The notes beneath the pieces were generated by a model that was given only the letters and a program-made list of their open reading frames with translations, was not told the DNA's origin and searched no databases. Position numbers and translations under genes: made by a program. This document shows, piece after piece, positions 20,465-31,984 of a stretch of 64,000 nt of DNA (position 1 is the first letter of the stretch; every line of letters starts with the position of its first letter). The stretch comes from Ulva prolifera. Lineage: Eukaryota > Chlorophyta > Ulvophyceae > Ulvales > Ulvaceae. The DNA is taken from contig CM041204.1 of the NCBI GenBank assembly GCA_023078555.1, positions 5,176,430-5,240,429 on the forward strand, written 5' to 3'.

Positions 20465-21569
20465 TGTCATAAATGAGGTCCATCCTGGGACACAATGCAT
20501 GACGTGCAAGTACGCACATGAGTGTGGTGATGGGCATGTGTGCGCGGCTCCGCGACAACACCTCTGCCACCCTGGCCGGTCTTCTCCACGCTGCCGGCTT
20601 CCTCGCCATCTGGCTCGACGCGTCGCATCTCGGCTTTTCGGCTGTGCGTACGCGCAGAGCAATTCTGGCCTTCCACCCTGGCATCCTGGAGGATGACTTC
20701 TATGCGGGCAGGCATCTGTTTCTGCGCCTTTTGGCGGATGTGTGATGTAGTGGTTGCAACACATGTGCAGTTGGTTTGTAGTCTACTGTGGTTTTCTGCC
20801 ATTGTCACTGATAAGCTTGTTGTACTTGACTGTCCTCCTGCCACGGACATTGCCACCTAGGATTTCTTTCTTTTCCTGCGTTTTTTGGGCAGTTGGCCTA
20901 TTTTGTCGTGCGACTGCTTCCGCACGGGCTGGAGGTGCTGCGGAGGTACACTTGCGTGCCTCTGCATGCATTGCCCGCATTTGCGGGCGGCGTGATGTGC
21001 CTTATCTCGTTATCTTATCCCGTGTCGGTTTTCTGGGCTCTGGACGTCTCTTCTCTTCCAGTCTCGGTCGGTCTCGCTCTGGAGGATTGCATATTAGGGA
21101 ACTTGCGAGCTGGTTCGGTGTTGGTTGCTTGACTCACGTAGGCGTCTGATGAGGCCCTTTGGCAAGGCCGAAACATGTTATGCCGGTCCGTGATGTTCAT
21201 GTAATACAGCATCAACCAGTGAACTTTCTACCTCAGTTAGTACACGGGCCCAACTCCTATTATGTTAGGACATATGCATGATCATATGCATGAGCATAAT
21301 CCAGCACAATCCATGTGAGGATTGTGTGCGGTCACTGTGATTATGACCGCTGTAGACTTGACTGATCGGTGGCATATAGTCATGTGCCTCCAAGTCTACT
21401 GTAACCATTCTCTTACAGTCTTACGTGGTTCCTGTATTGCCTCACTGCATTACAGTACATCCCCTAATCTGTGCATTGCCGACGTACGACCTGAGTGCTC
21501 CACAGGTAACGGCTCTGCAGCCCACTAGCTAGCTTGATGAATGCTGCGCATAGGTCCTTGCTTATAACA
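20465..21569 (+). repeat. 3' LTR of Copia-A, enlarged to about 1.1 kb (copy 1)
   Basis: Starts TGTCATAAATGAGG and ends TGCTTATAACA. Its first ~65 bp and last ~320 bp align with the 375-bp Copia-B LTR, for example GGGCCCAAC...TTATGTTAGGA and CCAAGTCT..GTAACC.TTCTCTTACA. Between about 20530 and 21245 lie some 715 extra bases with no counterpart in Copia-B. These contain the hammerhead candidate at 21122-21218. Confidence 0.8.
21122..21218 (+). ncRNA. Candidate hammerhead ribozyme in the Copia-A LTR insert (copy 1)
   Basis: The catalytic core is present in order: CTGATGA (21146-21152), stem II GGCC/GGCC (21153-21156 with 21166-21169, loop of 9), GAAA (21170-21173), stem III ACATG/CATGT (21173-21177 with 21198-21202), and a GTA cleavage triplet ending at 21203. 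This is type I order. Stem I is the weak part: an outer pairing TGGTTG/CAACCA (21122-21127 with 21213-21218) and only one or two pairs next to the core, with a long internal loop. Core and two stems match the family rules; activity is untested. Confidence 0.5.
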
Positions 21570-21578
21570 GCTATAAGC

Positions 21579-21912
21579 TGTCAGGTCAGACGCGCAGTCT
21601 CAGTTCAGATCAGGTCAGGAGGCCAGTGTTCCATACCTGCTGCGCACAGAGGTAGAACCGAGGAACATTGTAAGAGGAGATGCTAATACCGTGAAACAGT
21701 AAGAAGAAAGGTTACAGATCTCAGTGTGCACATGCTTATATGCACACTGAACACTCAACACTCAAGGTTACGGCGGGAAACCCTCGCACGACCTCTCTCA
21801 CTACATCGAGACAATCCCGGCTGGCGGCTTACCCCTGCACCGGATCCGCAGATGGTCTGTGCATGGGTGCACCTGTCACCACACAGCTTCCCGCAGGCTC
21901 ATGCATTGTGAC
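21579..21912 (-). repeat. Diverged family-C-like LTR next to the Copia-A LTR (copy 1)
   Basis: About 334 bp similar to the Copia-C LTR on the same strand (TGTCAGGTCAGACGCG... to GCTCATGCATTGTGAC) with many substitutions and small indels. The terminal A is G here and no matching target duplication is seen, so it may be truncated or its flank was rearranged by the tandem duplication. Confidence 0.7.
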
Positions 21913-22073
21913 GGTCACATACTACGAGAAAGCTAAATGATGCCTGCGCTTTTGACCGCAGTCTGAGCGCCGGCAGAACAGTGGAATGCCCGCCGTGTCT
22001 GCGCACAGACATTGGCCGACGGCTTCCTGAACAAGACCATAAACAGACATAAACGCTAACATCACCGATACCA

Positions 22074-22423
22074 TGTCAGAAAAGCTATCATTTGTGCAGG
22101 GCGGACGCGCAGACCTCATTCAGGTCAGGTCAGGACAGCCAGCATCTCATACCTTCTGCGCACAGAGGTAGAACCGAGAGATGCTGAAGAGGGGAGTGCT
22201 AGTACCGGGAAACAGTAAGAAGAATGGTTACAGATCTCAGTGTGCACATGCTTATATGCACACTGAGCACTCAAAGGTTACGGCGGGAAACCCTCGCACG
22301 ATCTCTCTCACTACATCGAGACGATCCTAGTTGGCGGCTTACCCCTACACTGGATCCGCGGATCGTTCGTGCATGAGTGCACCTGTCACCACGCTGCTGC
22401 CCGCAGGCTCATGCATTGTGACA
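22074..22423 (-). repeat. Copia-C LTR, second copy within the tandem duplication
   Basis: Same sequence as 18704-19053, offset 3,370. It has no Copia-C body attached beyond the leader. Confidence 0.93.
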
Positions 22424-23834
22424 TCTATAAGATAAAGAGGGGACCCACAGGGGAGATCCAGCGTTACAAGGCGCGGTATGTAGCCAGGGGTTTTACCCAA
22501 GAAGAGGGAATTGATTTCTTTGAAACGTGGGCTCCAGTAGGGAGCTATGCTACTTTGCGTGCATTGCTTTCGGTCACTGCAGTAGAGGACTTAGAAATGA
22601 AGCATGTCAATATCCAGTGTGCCTTTCTGAATGGGGTAATGAATGAGACTGTCTACGTTGAACAGCCTCCTATCCTTAATGATGGTACAAATCGTGTGTG
22701 GAAATTGCTTAAGACTTTGTATGGATTGAAGCAGGCTGCACGTGAATGGCACAAGGCCCTTGCACGTTTGCTAGGTGAAATGGGTTTTGTGAGATCACAT
22801 TCTGACCCAGCACTGTATGTTAGAAAAACCGGTAGGTGTTTCATATTTCTGTGGGTCGATGATCTTTTTATCTTTGGACGGTCTACGGGCCTGAAGGAGT
22901 TGATCGATCAGATTCTTAAAGCATTTGAAGGTAGATACCTTGGTGACTTGTCGTGGGCACTAGGTGCCTCAATCACCAGGGATAGGAAGCAGAAGATCAT
23001 CTCTCTATCTCAGCAGCAGAAAGTAGTGATCCTGCTTGAGAAATTCAGCATGGCAGATTGCCGACCTAGTCCGACTCCGCTGGTGCCAAGGCAACAGTTG
23101 AGGAGTGCTAAGGATCATCCGGAACTTGAGGTAGCAGACCAGGCTGAGCACGCTAGATTCATGAGTGCTGTAGGAGGCATCCAATATATTGCTGTAGTTA
23201 CGCGGCCTGATATTTCTTATGCCTGCAATGTTTTGGCCAAACATATGGGGTGTAGTTTAAAGGAGCATTGGCCAGCGGTGCAACATATACTGAGATACCT
23301 GCAGTCCACGAAGGAACTAGGTCTAGTGTTTGAGGGCTCATCAAAGAGCTGTTTGCTGGAAGGCTATTCGGATGCTGATTTCGCGAATGACAAAGGCCTG
23401 AAAAGTGTGAGTGGCCTAGCCCTAAGGGTCTATGGCAACACAGTATTTTGAAGGTCGAAGCGACAGCCTATCACTGCTGGTGATACAACTGAGGCTGAGC
23501 TGATCGCTATGAGTAGTGCAGCAAACGAGTTGATGTGGGCTAAACAGTTATTGTTAGACCTGCATCTTCGTCCAGAAAAACCTGTGCTTTGGGGAGACAA
23601 TAAAAGTGCGAATATCCTAGCCAACAACCCAATCTCTAGTGATAGGTCTAAACACATTCGAGTGCGGCACCTAAGGGTCCGTGAATTTGTAGAGGCAGAC
23701 GAGATTCAAGTGCAATGGGTAGGGACCAAAGACCAGCTTGCTGATGTCTTCACGAAGGTGTTACCAGGTCCTGCATTGAAGGATGTTCGGAAGAGACTTC
23801 ATCTGATGCCAGTCCAGATTAGTCTCTAGGGGAG
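22424..23834 (+). pseudogene. Copia-A RT and RNase H, second copy
   Basis: Duplicate of 19054-20464 including the same TGA nonsense codon (23449-23451). One visible amino-acid difference (Ala to Thr near 22576). Confidence 0.92.
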
Positions 23835-24939
23835 TGTCATAAATGAGGTCCATCCTGGGACACAATGCATGACGTGCAAGTACGCACATGAGTGTGGTGA
23901 TGGGCATGTGTGCGCGGCTCCGCGACAACACCTCTGCCACCCTGGCCGGTCTTCTCCACGCTGCCGGCTTCCTCGCCATCTGGCTCGACGCGTCGCATCT
24001 CGGCTTTTCGGCTGTGCGTACGCGCAGAGCAATTCTGGCCTTCCACCCTGGCATCCTGGAGGATGACTTCTATGCGGGCAGGCATCTGTTTCTGCGCCTT
24101 TTGGCGGATGTGTGATGTAGTGGTTGCAACACATGTGCAGTTGGTTTGTAGTCTACTGTGGTTTTCTGCCATTGTCACTGATAAGCTTGTTGTACTTGAC
24201 TGTCCTCCTGCCACGGACATTGCCACCTAGGATTTCTTTCTTTTCCTGCGTTTTTTGGGCAGTTGGCCTATTTTGTCGTGCGACTGCTTCCGCACGGGCT
24301 GGAGGTGCTGCGGAGGTACACTTGCGTGCCTCTGCATGCATTGCCCGCATTTGCGGGCGGCGTGATGTGCCTTATCTCGTTATCTTATCCCGTGTCGGTT
24401 TTCTGGGCTCTGGACGTCTCTTCTCTTCCAGTCTCGGTCGGTCTCGCTCTGGAGGATTGCATATTAGGGAACTTGCGAGCTGGTTCGGTGTTGGTTGCTT
24501 GACTCACGTAGGCGTCTGATGAGGCCCTTTGGCAAGGCCGAAACATGTTATGCCGGTCCGTGATGTTCATGTAATACAGCATCAACCAGTGAACTTTCTA
24601 CCTCAGTTAGTACACGGGCCCAACTCCTATTATGTTAGGACATATGCATGATCATATGCATGAGCATAATCCAGCACAATCCATGTGAGGATTGTGTGCG
24701 GTCACTGTGATTATGACCGCTGTAGACTTGACTGATCGGTGGCATATAGTCATGTGCCTCCAAGTCTACTGTAACCATTCTCTTACAGTCTTACGTGGTT
24801 CCTGTATTGCCTCACTGCATTACAGTACATCCCCTAATCTGTGCATTGCCGACGTACGACCTGAGTGCTCCACAGGTAACGGCTCTGCAGCCCACTAGCT
24901 AGCTTGATGAATGCTGCGCATAGGTCCTTGCTTATAACA
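23835..24939 (+). repeat. Enlarged Copia-A LTR, second copy
   Basis: Duplicate of 20465-21569, including the insert of about 715 bases. Confidence 0.8.
24492..24588 (+). ncRNA. Candidate hammerhead ribozyme, second copy
   Basis: Same core and stems as 21122-21218, offset 3,370; no change seen. Confidence 0.5.
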
Positions 24940-24948
24940 GCTATAAGC

Positions 24949-25282
24949 TGTCAGGTCAGACGCGCAGTCTCAGTTCAGATCAGGTCAGGAGGCCAGTGTT
25001 CCATACCTGCTGCGCACAGAGGTAGAACCGAGGAACATTGTAAGAGGAGATGCTAATACCGTGAAACAGTAAGAAGAAAGGTTACAGATCTCAGTGTGCA
25101 CATGCTTATATGCACACTGAACACTCAACACTCAAGGTTACGGCGGGAAACCCTCGCACGACCTCTCTCACTACATCGAGACAATCCCGGCTGGCGGCTT
25201 ACCCCTGCACCGGATCCGCAGATGGTCTGTGCATGGGTGCACCTGTCACCACACAGCTTCCCGCAGGCTCATGCATTGTGAC
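24949..25282 (-). repeat. Diverged family-C-like LTR, second copy
   Basis: Duplicate of 21579-21912. Followed by GGTCACAT and then the poly-C run. Confidence 0.7.
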
Positions 25283-25289
25283 GGTCACA

Positions 25290-25290
<1 letters not shown>

Positions 25291-25321
<31 letters not shown>
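25291..25321. repeat. Poly-C tract (31 C)
   Basis: An uninterrupted C run directly at the end of the second duplicate copy. It is either a real homopolymer at a rearrangement junction or a sequencing or assembly seam. Confidence 0.9.
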
Positions 25322-25424
25322 ACATCTCAAACTTGGTCCCAAGAAGATTGACGATCAGAACATCAGCCTCGCACTTTGCAGAGGTCAGTGTCAGCAGAAA
25401 AGCCAACTGGTTCTCACAGGCCTG

Positions 25425-25820
25425 TGTAACACAACAACTAGGTGTTTGTTAGAGGTGCGATGTTGTGGGATATCCATATCTGGGGATCCAAGAATATAGA
25501 TGACATAATCAAGGGAGGAGTCATCTAACAAAGGACTCGTTGCCTCAGGTGAGCCCCAGTGGTTAGAGCATGTCGTGTGTACTCATGAGGTCACCGATTC
25601 AATTCTTACTTTCATTTCTGCCACGCGACTTTACGCGATGGCAAGGTACGCTCCCCTCCACGTCGTCATGCACAGTCAGCATACTTACCAGCTCAGGCAC
25701 GCGCATTAACCCCTGTGCACACTCGATGAGACTAACACGCGTCTTGACATGCGAGTAGCTCTCGCTGCACAGTTGAGTGCTTTGACTAGCTTTGACCTAG
25801 TTTCGACGGAATTCATGACA
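25425..25820. mobile_element. 98-bp TG...CA element (R98), copy 1, interrupted by T289
   Basis: TGTAACAC...GGTGCGA (25425-25460) and GTAGCTCTCGC...CATGACA (25755-25820) together match the uninterrupted copy at 36032-36129, which lies in reverse orientation. The interruption is the 289-bp element at 25461-25749 plus its duplicated TGCGA. Flanks GCCTG and TCCTG may be a 5-bp target duplication with one mutation. Confidence 0.75.
25461..25749 (+). mobile_element. 289-bp TG...CA element with tRNA-like core (T289), copy 1
   Basis: Bounded by TGTTGTGGGATATCC and CGTCTTGACA, with TGCGA on both sides (25456-25460 and 25750-25754). TG...CA ends plus a 5-bp duplication are the signature of an LTR integrated by a retroviral-type integrase. 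Inside, GAGCCCCAGTGGTTAGAGCA (25551-25570) resembles a tRNA D-arm and Pol III A box, and GATTCAATTC (25596-25605) resembles a B box. It could be a solo LTR of a TRIM-like element. The second copy is at 26533-26820. Confidence 0.75.
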
Positions 25821-25825
25821 TCCTG

Positions 25826-26052
25826 CCTCTTCCTGGCCTTGTTGCAGGAGCACGCCGCAAAACGGGTCTTGGGCTCCACCATCACGAATTCTGTCTCTGT
25901 AAGATCTTCTGACAGAAAGCAAACCACGTGAAGGCCCTGAGCTTTGGCCTCCTGCACCTTAGCGGTGCACTCCTCCAGGGTGTCGATGTTGCATGGCTGA
26001 GTTTGATTGAAATCGATTGGATTCCTAATGTCCGACTTGGCATGTGTTGCTC
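25826..26052 (-). pseudogene. Unrecognised coding fragment, about 75 codons, cut by R98
   Basis: The minus strand is open from about 26052 to the R98 boundary at 25820 and has strong coding character (IDTLEECTAKVQEAKAQG, then VCFLSEDLTETEFVMVE, ending CSCNKARKRQ). I do not know the family. The ORF continues into R98 and soon stops, so the insertion truncated an exon or an element ORF. No start or splice site was fixed. Confidence 0.4.
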
Positions 26053-26532
26053 AATGAACAATTATGTATCAGGGGCCGCTTGGCTGGAAGGCTGCCCTAC
26101 GTTGATGGTCCGGACACGCTGCGGATTTATCTTGTGTGCCACACGGACATTGGCTCTGACTGCTTTCTAGGCTGCGTGATTTACTGCATCACCTGCATGT
26201 CGTATATCATATCTGTATGTTTGTATGTAATCTGCCCTGACTGCGGGCTGGCGTGCAGCTAAATCACTGGCACGAGCACGAGTTTGGCTGAATCAAGACA
26301 CAATCGGGTGCACTGCAGGAACAGTGCAGGTGTCAGTGACCATACCGTTCTTGCAACGCTGCTCCCGGTTCTCGTACTGTGGGAGCAACATGTTCAGAAA
26401 CAACCAAATTAAGTTGTCCACTCGTATGGCTTCGCTGCCCATGGCCCGTATGGTGGACTTCACCTAGCATTGTACTCTGCAGCACTACGTGTACTCTGCG
26501 TGTACTCTGCAGAAAAGATGTACAACGCTCTG
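26053..26532. other. No gene seen
   Basis: About 480 bases between the coding fragment and the second T289. It includes a short imperfect repeat of GTACTCTGC (26470-26515). Nothing else recognised. Confidence 0.4.
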
Positions 26533-26820
26533 TGTCAAGACGCGTGTTAGTCTCATCGAGTGTGCACAGGGGTTAGTGCGCGTGCCTGAGCTTGTAAGCA
26601 TGCTGACTGTGCATGACGACGTGGAGGGGAGCATACCTTGCCATCGCGTAAAGTCGCGCGGCAGAAATGAAAGTTAGAATTGAACCGGTGATCTCATGAG
26701 TACACACTACATGCTCTACCACTGGGGCTCACCTGAGGCAACGAGTCCTTTGGTAGATGACACCTCCCTTGATTATGTCATCTATATTCTTGGATCCCCA
26801 GATATGGATATCCCACAACA
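26533..26820 (-). mobile_element. T289 element, copy 2 (288 bp, inverted)
   Basis: TGTCAAGACGCG...TATCCCACAACA, flanked by CTCTG on both sides (26528-26532 and 26821-26825). On the minus strand it has GAGCCCCAGTGGTAGAGCAT (A-box-like) and GGTTCAATTC (26677-26686), a better B box than copy 1. The two copies lie in opposite orientation about 790 bp apart and form a large inverted repeat. Confidence 0.8.
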
Positions 26821-26837
26821 CTCTGTCACACAACAGT

Positions 26838-27046
26838 TGTAACAAACTAGGTGTTTGTTAGAGGTGCGAGTAGCTCTCGCTACACAGTTGAGTGCTTTGA
26901 CTAGCTTTGACCTATTCTCGTGACCTTCATGACAGAATTCCCCCGCCGGGAAGACTTGGTCCCGAAGGCGGTAAAATGGCGCAGACAAGGCGCTGGCAGG
27001 GTTTGAGCCTGGGTCTACTGGAGGAAAGACCTTCACCGATACCACA
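26838..27046 (-). mobile_element. R98 LTR with attached internal region: candidate TRIM
   Basis: 26838-26934 is a 97-bp R98 copy. On the minus strand it is preceded by a purine-rich stretch ending GGGGGAATTC (polypurine-like) and, 111 bp upstream, by TGGTATCGGTGAAG (27031-27044 reversed), the same primer-binding site used by the copia elements. Two bases further the plus strand starts TGTAACAC, the first eight bases of an R98 LTR, and then diverges. The layout LTR - short internal region with PBS and PPT - LTR is that of a terminal-repeat retrotransposon in miniature, with the second LTR mostly lost. Confidence 0.5.
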
Positions 27047-27831
27047 TGTAACACATCGCGGGATACCCAACATGAGTGGCTGACAAGCGCTGGACAGCGG
27101 ACTCGGGGCCAGCGTTATGGTGTGACGAGTATGATTGTGCTCACTGACATATGCATGTAGCTTCCGGTGCGATAACAGCGCGTCTCGGAGTATGACGTGC
27201 ACGTCGGAGTTTAACCCCAAATGTGACTTTATGACAATTTCGTGTAGTACTCTAGCGTGGCCACCACGTAGCGGGTTCGGGGCTTAGGTTAGACTTAGTG
27301 CCTCCGAATGGCCTGTGCACAGTGGACTGTGTGCATGCTGAGTATGACCGATGACGTGTGACTATGAATGTGTCATAATGCATGTCCTAAGACTAGTGAT
27401 GTATCTAACTGTTGATATATTGTGTCATTCGATGTGATCTAAGTTGTGTTCGCGTGCACGTTCAAATGCACGTTGAAATCCATACTTATTACTGAGATAT
27501 CTGACATTTTTAGTGAAGAGTGTTATGACTGGTGCGCGACGCCCTCGTTGCCACATGGCTAGAGCTGATCGACGTCCGCTTGTGACGCCAATATGTATAT
27601 GCCGCACGTCGGGCGGAAATCTGATGACATAAAAGGTGAGTAATAATAAGATAAGTCTTATGTGATGGCCGGATTTCCGCTTTATCTGCGGGAGTTGTGA
27701 CTGTTACCACCTGAGTCGTGCATGCATGCATACGACAACCAGCCTGCGCCAAAGGAGAGATGGACATCTCACAACAGAAGGTGTTCACAGGGAACGCCAA
27801 GAGTACTCGGTAACGCTGTCTGTGGGTGCGA
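27047..27831. other. No gene seen
   Basis: About 785 bases of unique-looking sequence. Only short ORFs without motifs. Confidence 0.4.
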
Positions 27832-27915
27832 TTTGATGAACGCACGGAGTCAACTCAGGATCTTCTCGAGGGTCTCTTGCATATAACATGTGCACTACTG
27901 GCACCGGATCTTGTC

Positions 27916-27929
27916 GATCACCGATACCA
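27916..27929 (-). promoter_or_regulatory. Primer-binding site next to a reversed Ty3-type LTR
   Basis: Minus strand TGGTATCGGTGATC, two bases inside the LTR end at 27932. The 2-base gap is typical of Ty3/gypsy elements. The element body would extend leftwards from here, but only leader-like sequence (about 27832-27915) is seen. Confidence 0.65.
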
Positions 27930-27931
27930 AA

Positions 27932-28174
27932 TGAGTTGTCGGGACGGGACAAGACAGAGACAGCCACTGAGAGACACGGGAATACAGACACGGGTACAAC
28001 GTCTTCGAGCTTCTTCAGTTACACGTGGTATTCGGGAACACACACACGTACGAGACACACTCCACTAAGGCATAACTGTAGCTCATATACTGGGCGGCAC
28101 CCCTAGGCATGACAGGGCAGTACTCTTGCATTAAGCTAGGCTCCGGTGTAGGCTGCACCCGGGTAGCCACACAA
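27932..28174 (-). repeat. Ty3-type LTR related to the chromovirus LTR at 38138, reversed and incomplete
   Basis: Reverse complement matches 38170-38419 with many scattered differences (for example the CCCGTGTCTGTATTCCCGTG and GCCGCCCAGTA stretches). Similarity stops near 28174 at the TGTGGCTACCCGGG boundary. The rest of the LTR may be replaced by 28175-28223, which ends in CCCCAACA. Confidence 0.75.
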
Positions 28175-30320
<2,146 letters not shown>

Positions 30321-30439
30321 CAGCGGCGCCCAGCGTCGCTGAGCATGGCCTCCACGCCCATACGGTCCCCGTCCTGTGATTCTCGACCTGTGCACCGGAT
30401 GATAGCCCACGAGCTGCCCGTACCGGCGCATGTGCCGGG

Positions 30440-31984
30440 CATGCCCCCCGCGCCCACATCAGTCATGTCAAATTTGAAGCAGCCCGAACCTGCTCCCGTG
30501 GTCCACTCGCCGCGTGCATGTCGCCTGTCGCATGCAACTGTACCAGATCCCACAGTACACAGATGCATCATGTTTGATGTAGTCATTGCAGGCGCCCCTT
30601 GCGGGGCACTAGTAGACAATTGTGCTGACACGTGTTTCCTTGCGAGCAAGTTTGCTGATGACGAAGGCATTGCATGTGATGCCCGCGGTGCTCAATCGGC
30701 CACACTAGCAGACGGCTCCACTGTTGAGCTAAGAGGAGCCACCGCAACCCTTACGGTAAAACTTGCATTCCGTCACTTGAAACAGAAGTTCTAGGTGCTT
30801 CCAGCACTGGATGGTATGGATGCTGTCTTAGGCATGGATTTCTAGGCACCGCACGACATTGTTGTCGAGCCGGCCGTCATTCCGTCATCGTGCCCTCCCC
30901 AACAGGGCCAATCACTGTCAAGTCTGCTCCGCAGCAGCCCGTTTTCCCATCCATGTCCACAAAACATGTAAAAGTTGTGACCGGCGCGAAACTCGCCCGG
31001 ATCATCCGCCACTAATCCAAGCACGAGTGTGAGCACTTCATAGGTTATGTCAAAGAGTCCATCAGCAATGCCCCTGAGCAGATGTTTGATGACAATAACC
31101 CTACCGCGTTTGCTGAATTTGGAACTTAAGTCTGCAAAGAATACGCGGACGTCATGTGTGACGTTCCACCAGGCCTCCCGCCGGCTGGACGATGGCCGCA
31201 TCCTTGAGCATAGCATCCAATTGAAACCCGGAGCACAACCCGTCTCGCAACAGCCGTATCGCATGAGTCCCGACGAACTCGAAGAAGTAAACAGAACTTT
31301 AAATCGACTCGCTGAACAACAGTGGATCCGCCCGTCGCTGAGCCCCTGGGGCTCGCCAATCTTGTTTCAATGCAAGAAGAGTGGCCAACTACGCATGTGT
31401 ATCAACCACCGCGCGCTGAATCACAACACTAGTACTGTGAAGTTTGCATATCCCATGCCGCGCATCGAGCAGCTACTCGAGCGTCTGCGTGATTACAAAG
31501 GGGTCAGCAAGATCGACCTTGCTGACGTGTTCCATCAAATCCGCATGAACCCGAACGACATTCCCAAGGCGACATTTGTCACACAGTTTTGTGCATTCGA
31601 ATTCACGGTCATGCCATTCGGCTTGGCTAACGCACCCGCGCAGTTCACGCTCCTGATGAACTCAGTCCTGAAAGGTCTACACGACTTTGTGGTCGTGTTT
31701 ATGGACGATATCCCTGTGTTCTCGAAAAGTCTCGACGAGCATCACCGTCATGTCCGTGAGGAGCTCAATCGGCTTCGGCCGCATGAGCTGTATGCGCCAC
31801 CGAAAAAGTGCAGTCTCTATCGCGAAACCGTCGAGTATCTGGGGCACATCATGCCGCGGAGCTCAATCGGCTTCGGCCGCACATGATTAACCCAGATGAT
31901 GTGTCTATCCTTCCGTTGAAGGTCAACGCTGTGCAGTCCTGGCCCGTGCCAAAGGATATCAAAAGCCCTATATCCTGAGAGAAA
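30440..31984 (+). pseudogene. Ty3/gypsy chromovirus relic, piece 1: protease and RT
   Basis: A retropepsin-like segment (FDVVIAGAPCGALVDNCADTC, about 30575-30640, active site altered from the D-S/T-G form, then VLGMDF with a stop at 30842). The RT follows from about 31190: SIQLKPGAQPVSQQPYRMSP, PSLSPWGSPILF, MPFGLANAPAQF, and the catalytic FMDDIPVFS in place of the common YLDDILIFS. Several stops and frameshifts are present. Gag and the 5' LTR are missing. The connection domain ends near NAVQSWPVPKDIK (about 31965), where Copia-D begins. Confidence 0.88.

Larger units (their letters stand above)
18551..21920. repeat. Tandem segmental duplication, copy 1 (3,370 bp)
   Basis: This block is repeated directly at 21921-25290 with a constant offset of 3,370. 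It contains the Copia-C 5' leader and LTR, Copia-A piece 3, the Copia-A LTR and a further family-C-like LTR. I noticed one difference (G at 19206, A at 22576). The junction reads TCACAT|ACTACGAG; the left edge of copy 1 reads AATAT|ACTACGAG, so only a few bases of homology exist at the breakpoints. Confidence 0.95.
21921..25290. repeat. Tandem segmental duplication, copy 2 (3,370 bp)
   Basis: Direct copy of 18551-21920. It repeats the Copia-C leader and LTR (22074-22423), Copia-A RT/RNase H (22424-23834), the enlarged Copia-A LTR (23835-24939) and the family-C-like LTR (24949-25282). It ends at TCACAT and is followed at once by 31 C. Confidence 0.95.

Noticed and set aside
20391-21215. Several 65-131 codon ORFs in the enlarged Copia-A LTR, repeated at 23761-24585
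   Set aside because: They occur on both strands in overlapping frames, have no motif, and repeat only because of the tandem duplication.
25440-26840. Large inverted repeat that could be a DNA transposon with long terminal inverted repeats
   Set aside because: Each arm has its own TG...CA ends and its own different 5-bp duplication (TGCGA, CTCTG), so these are two independent insertions in opposite orientation.
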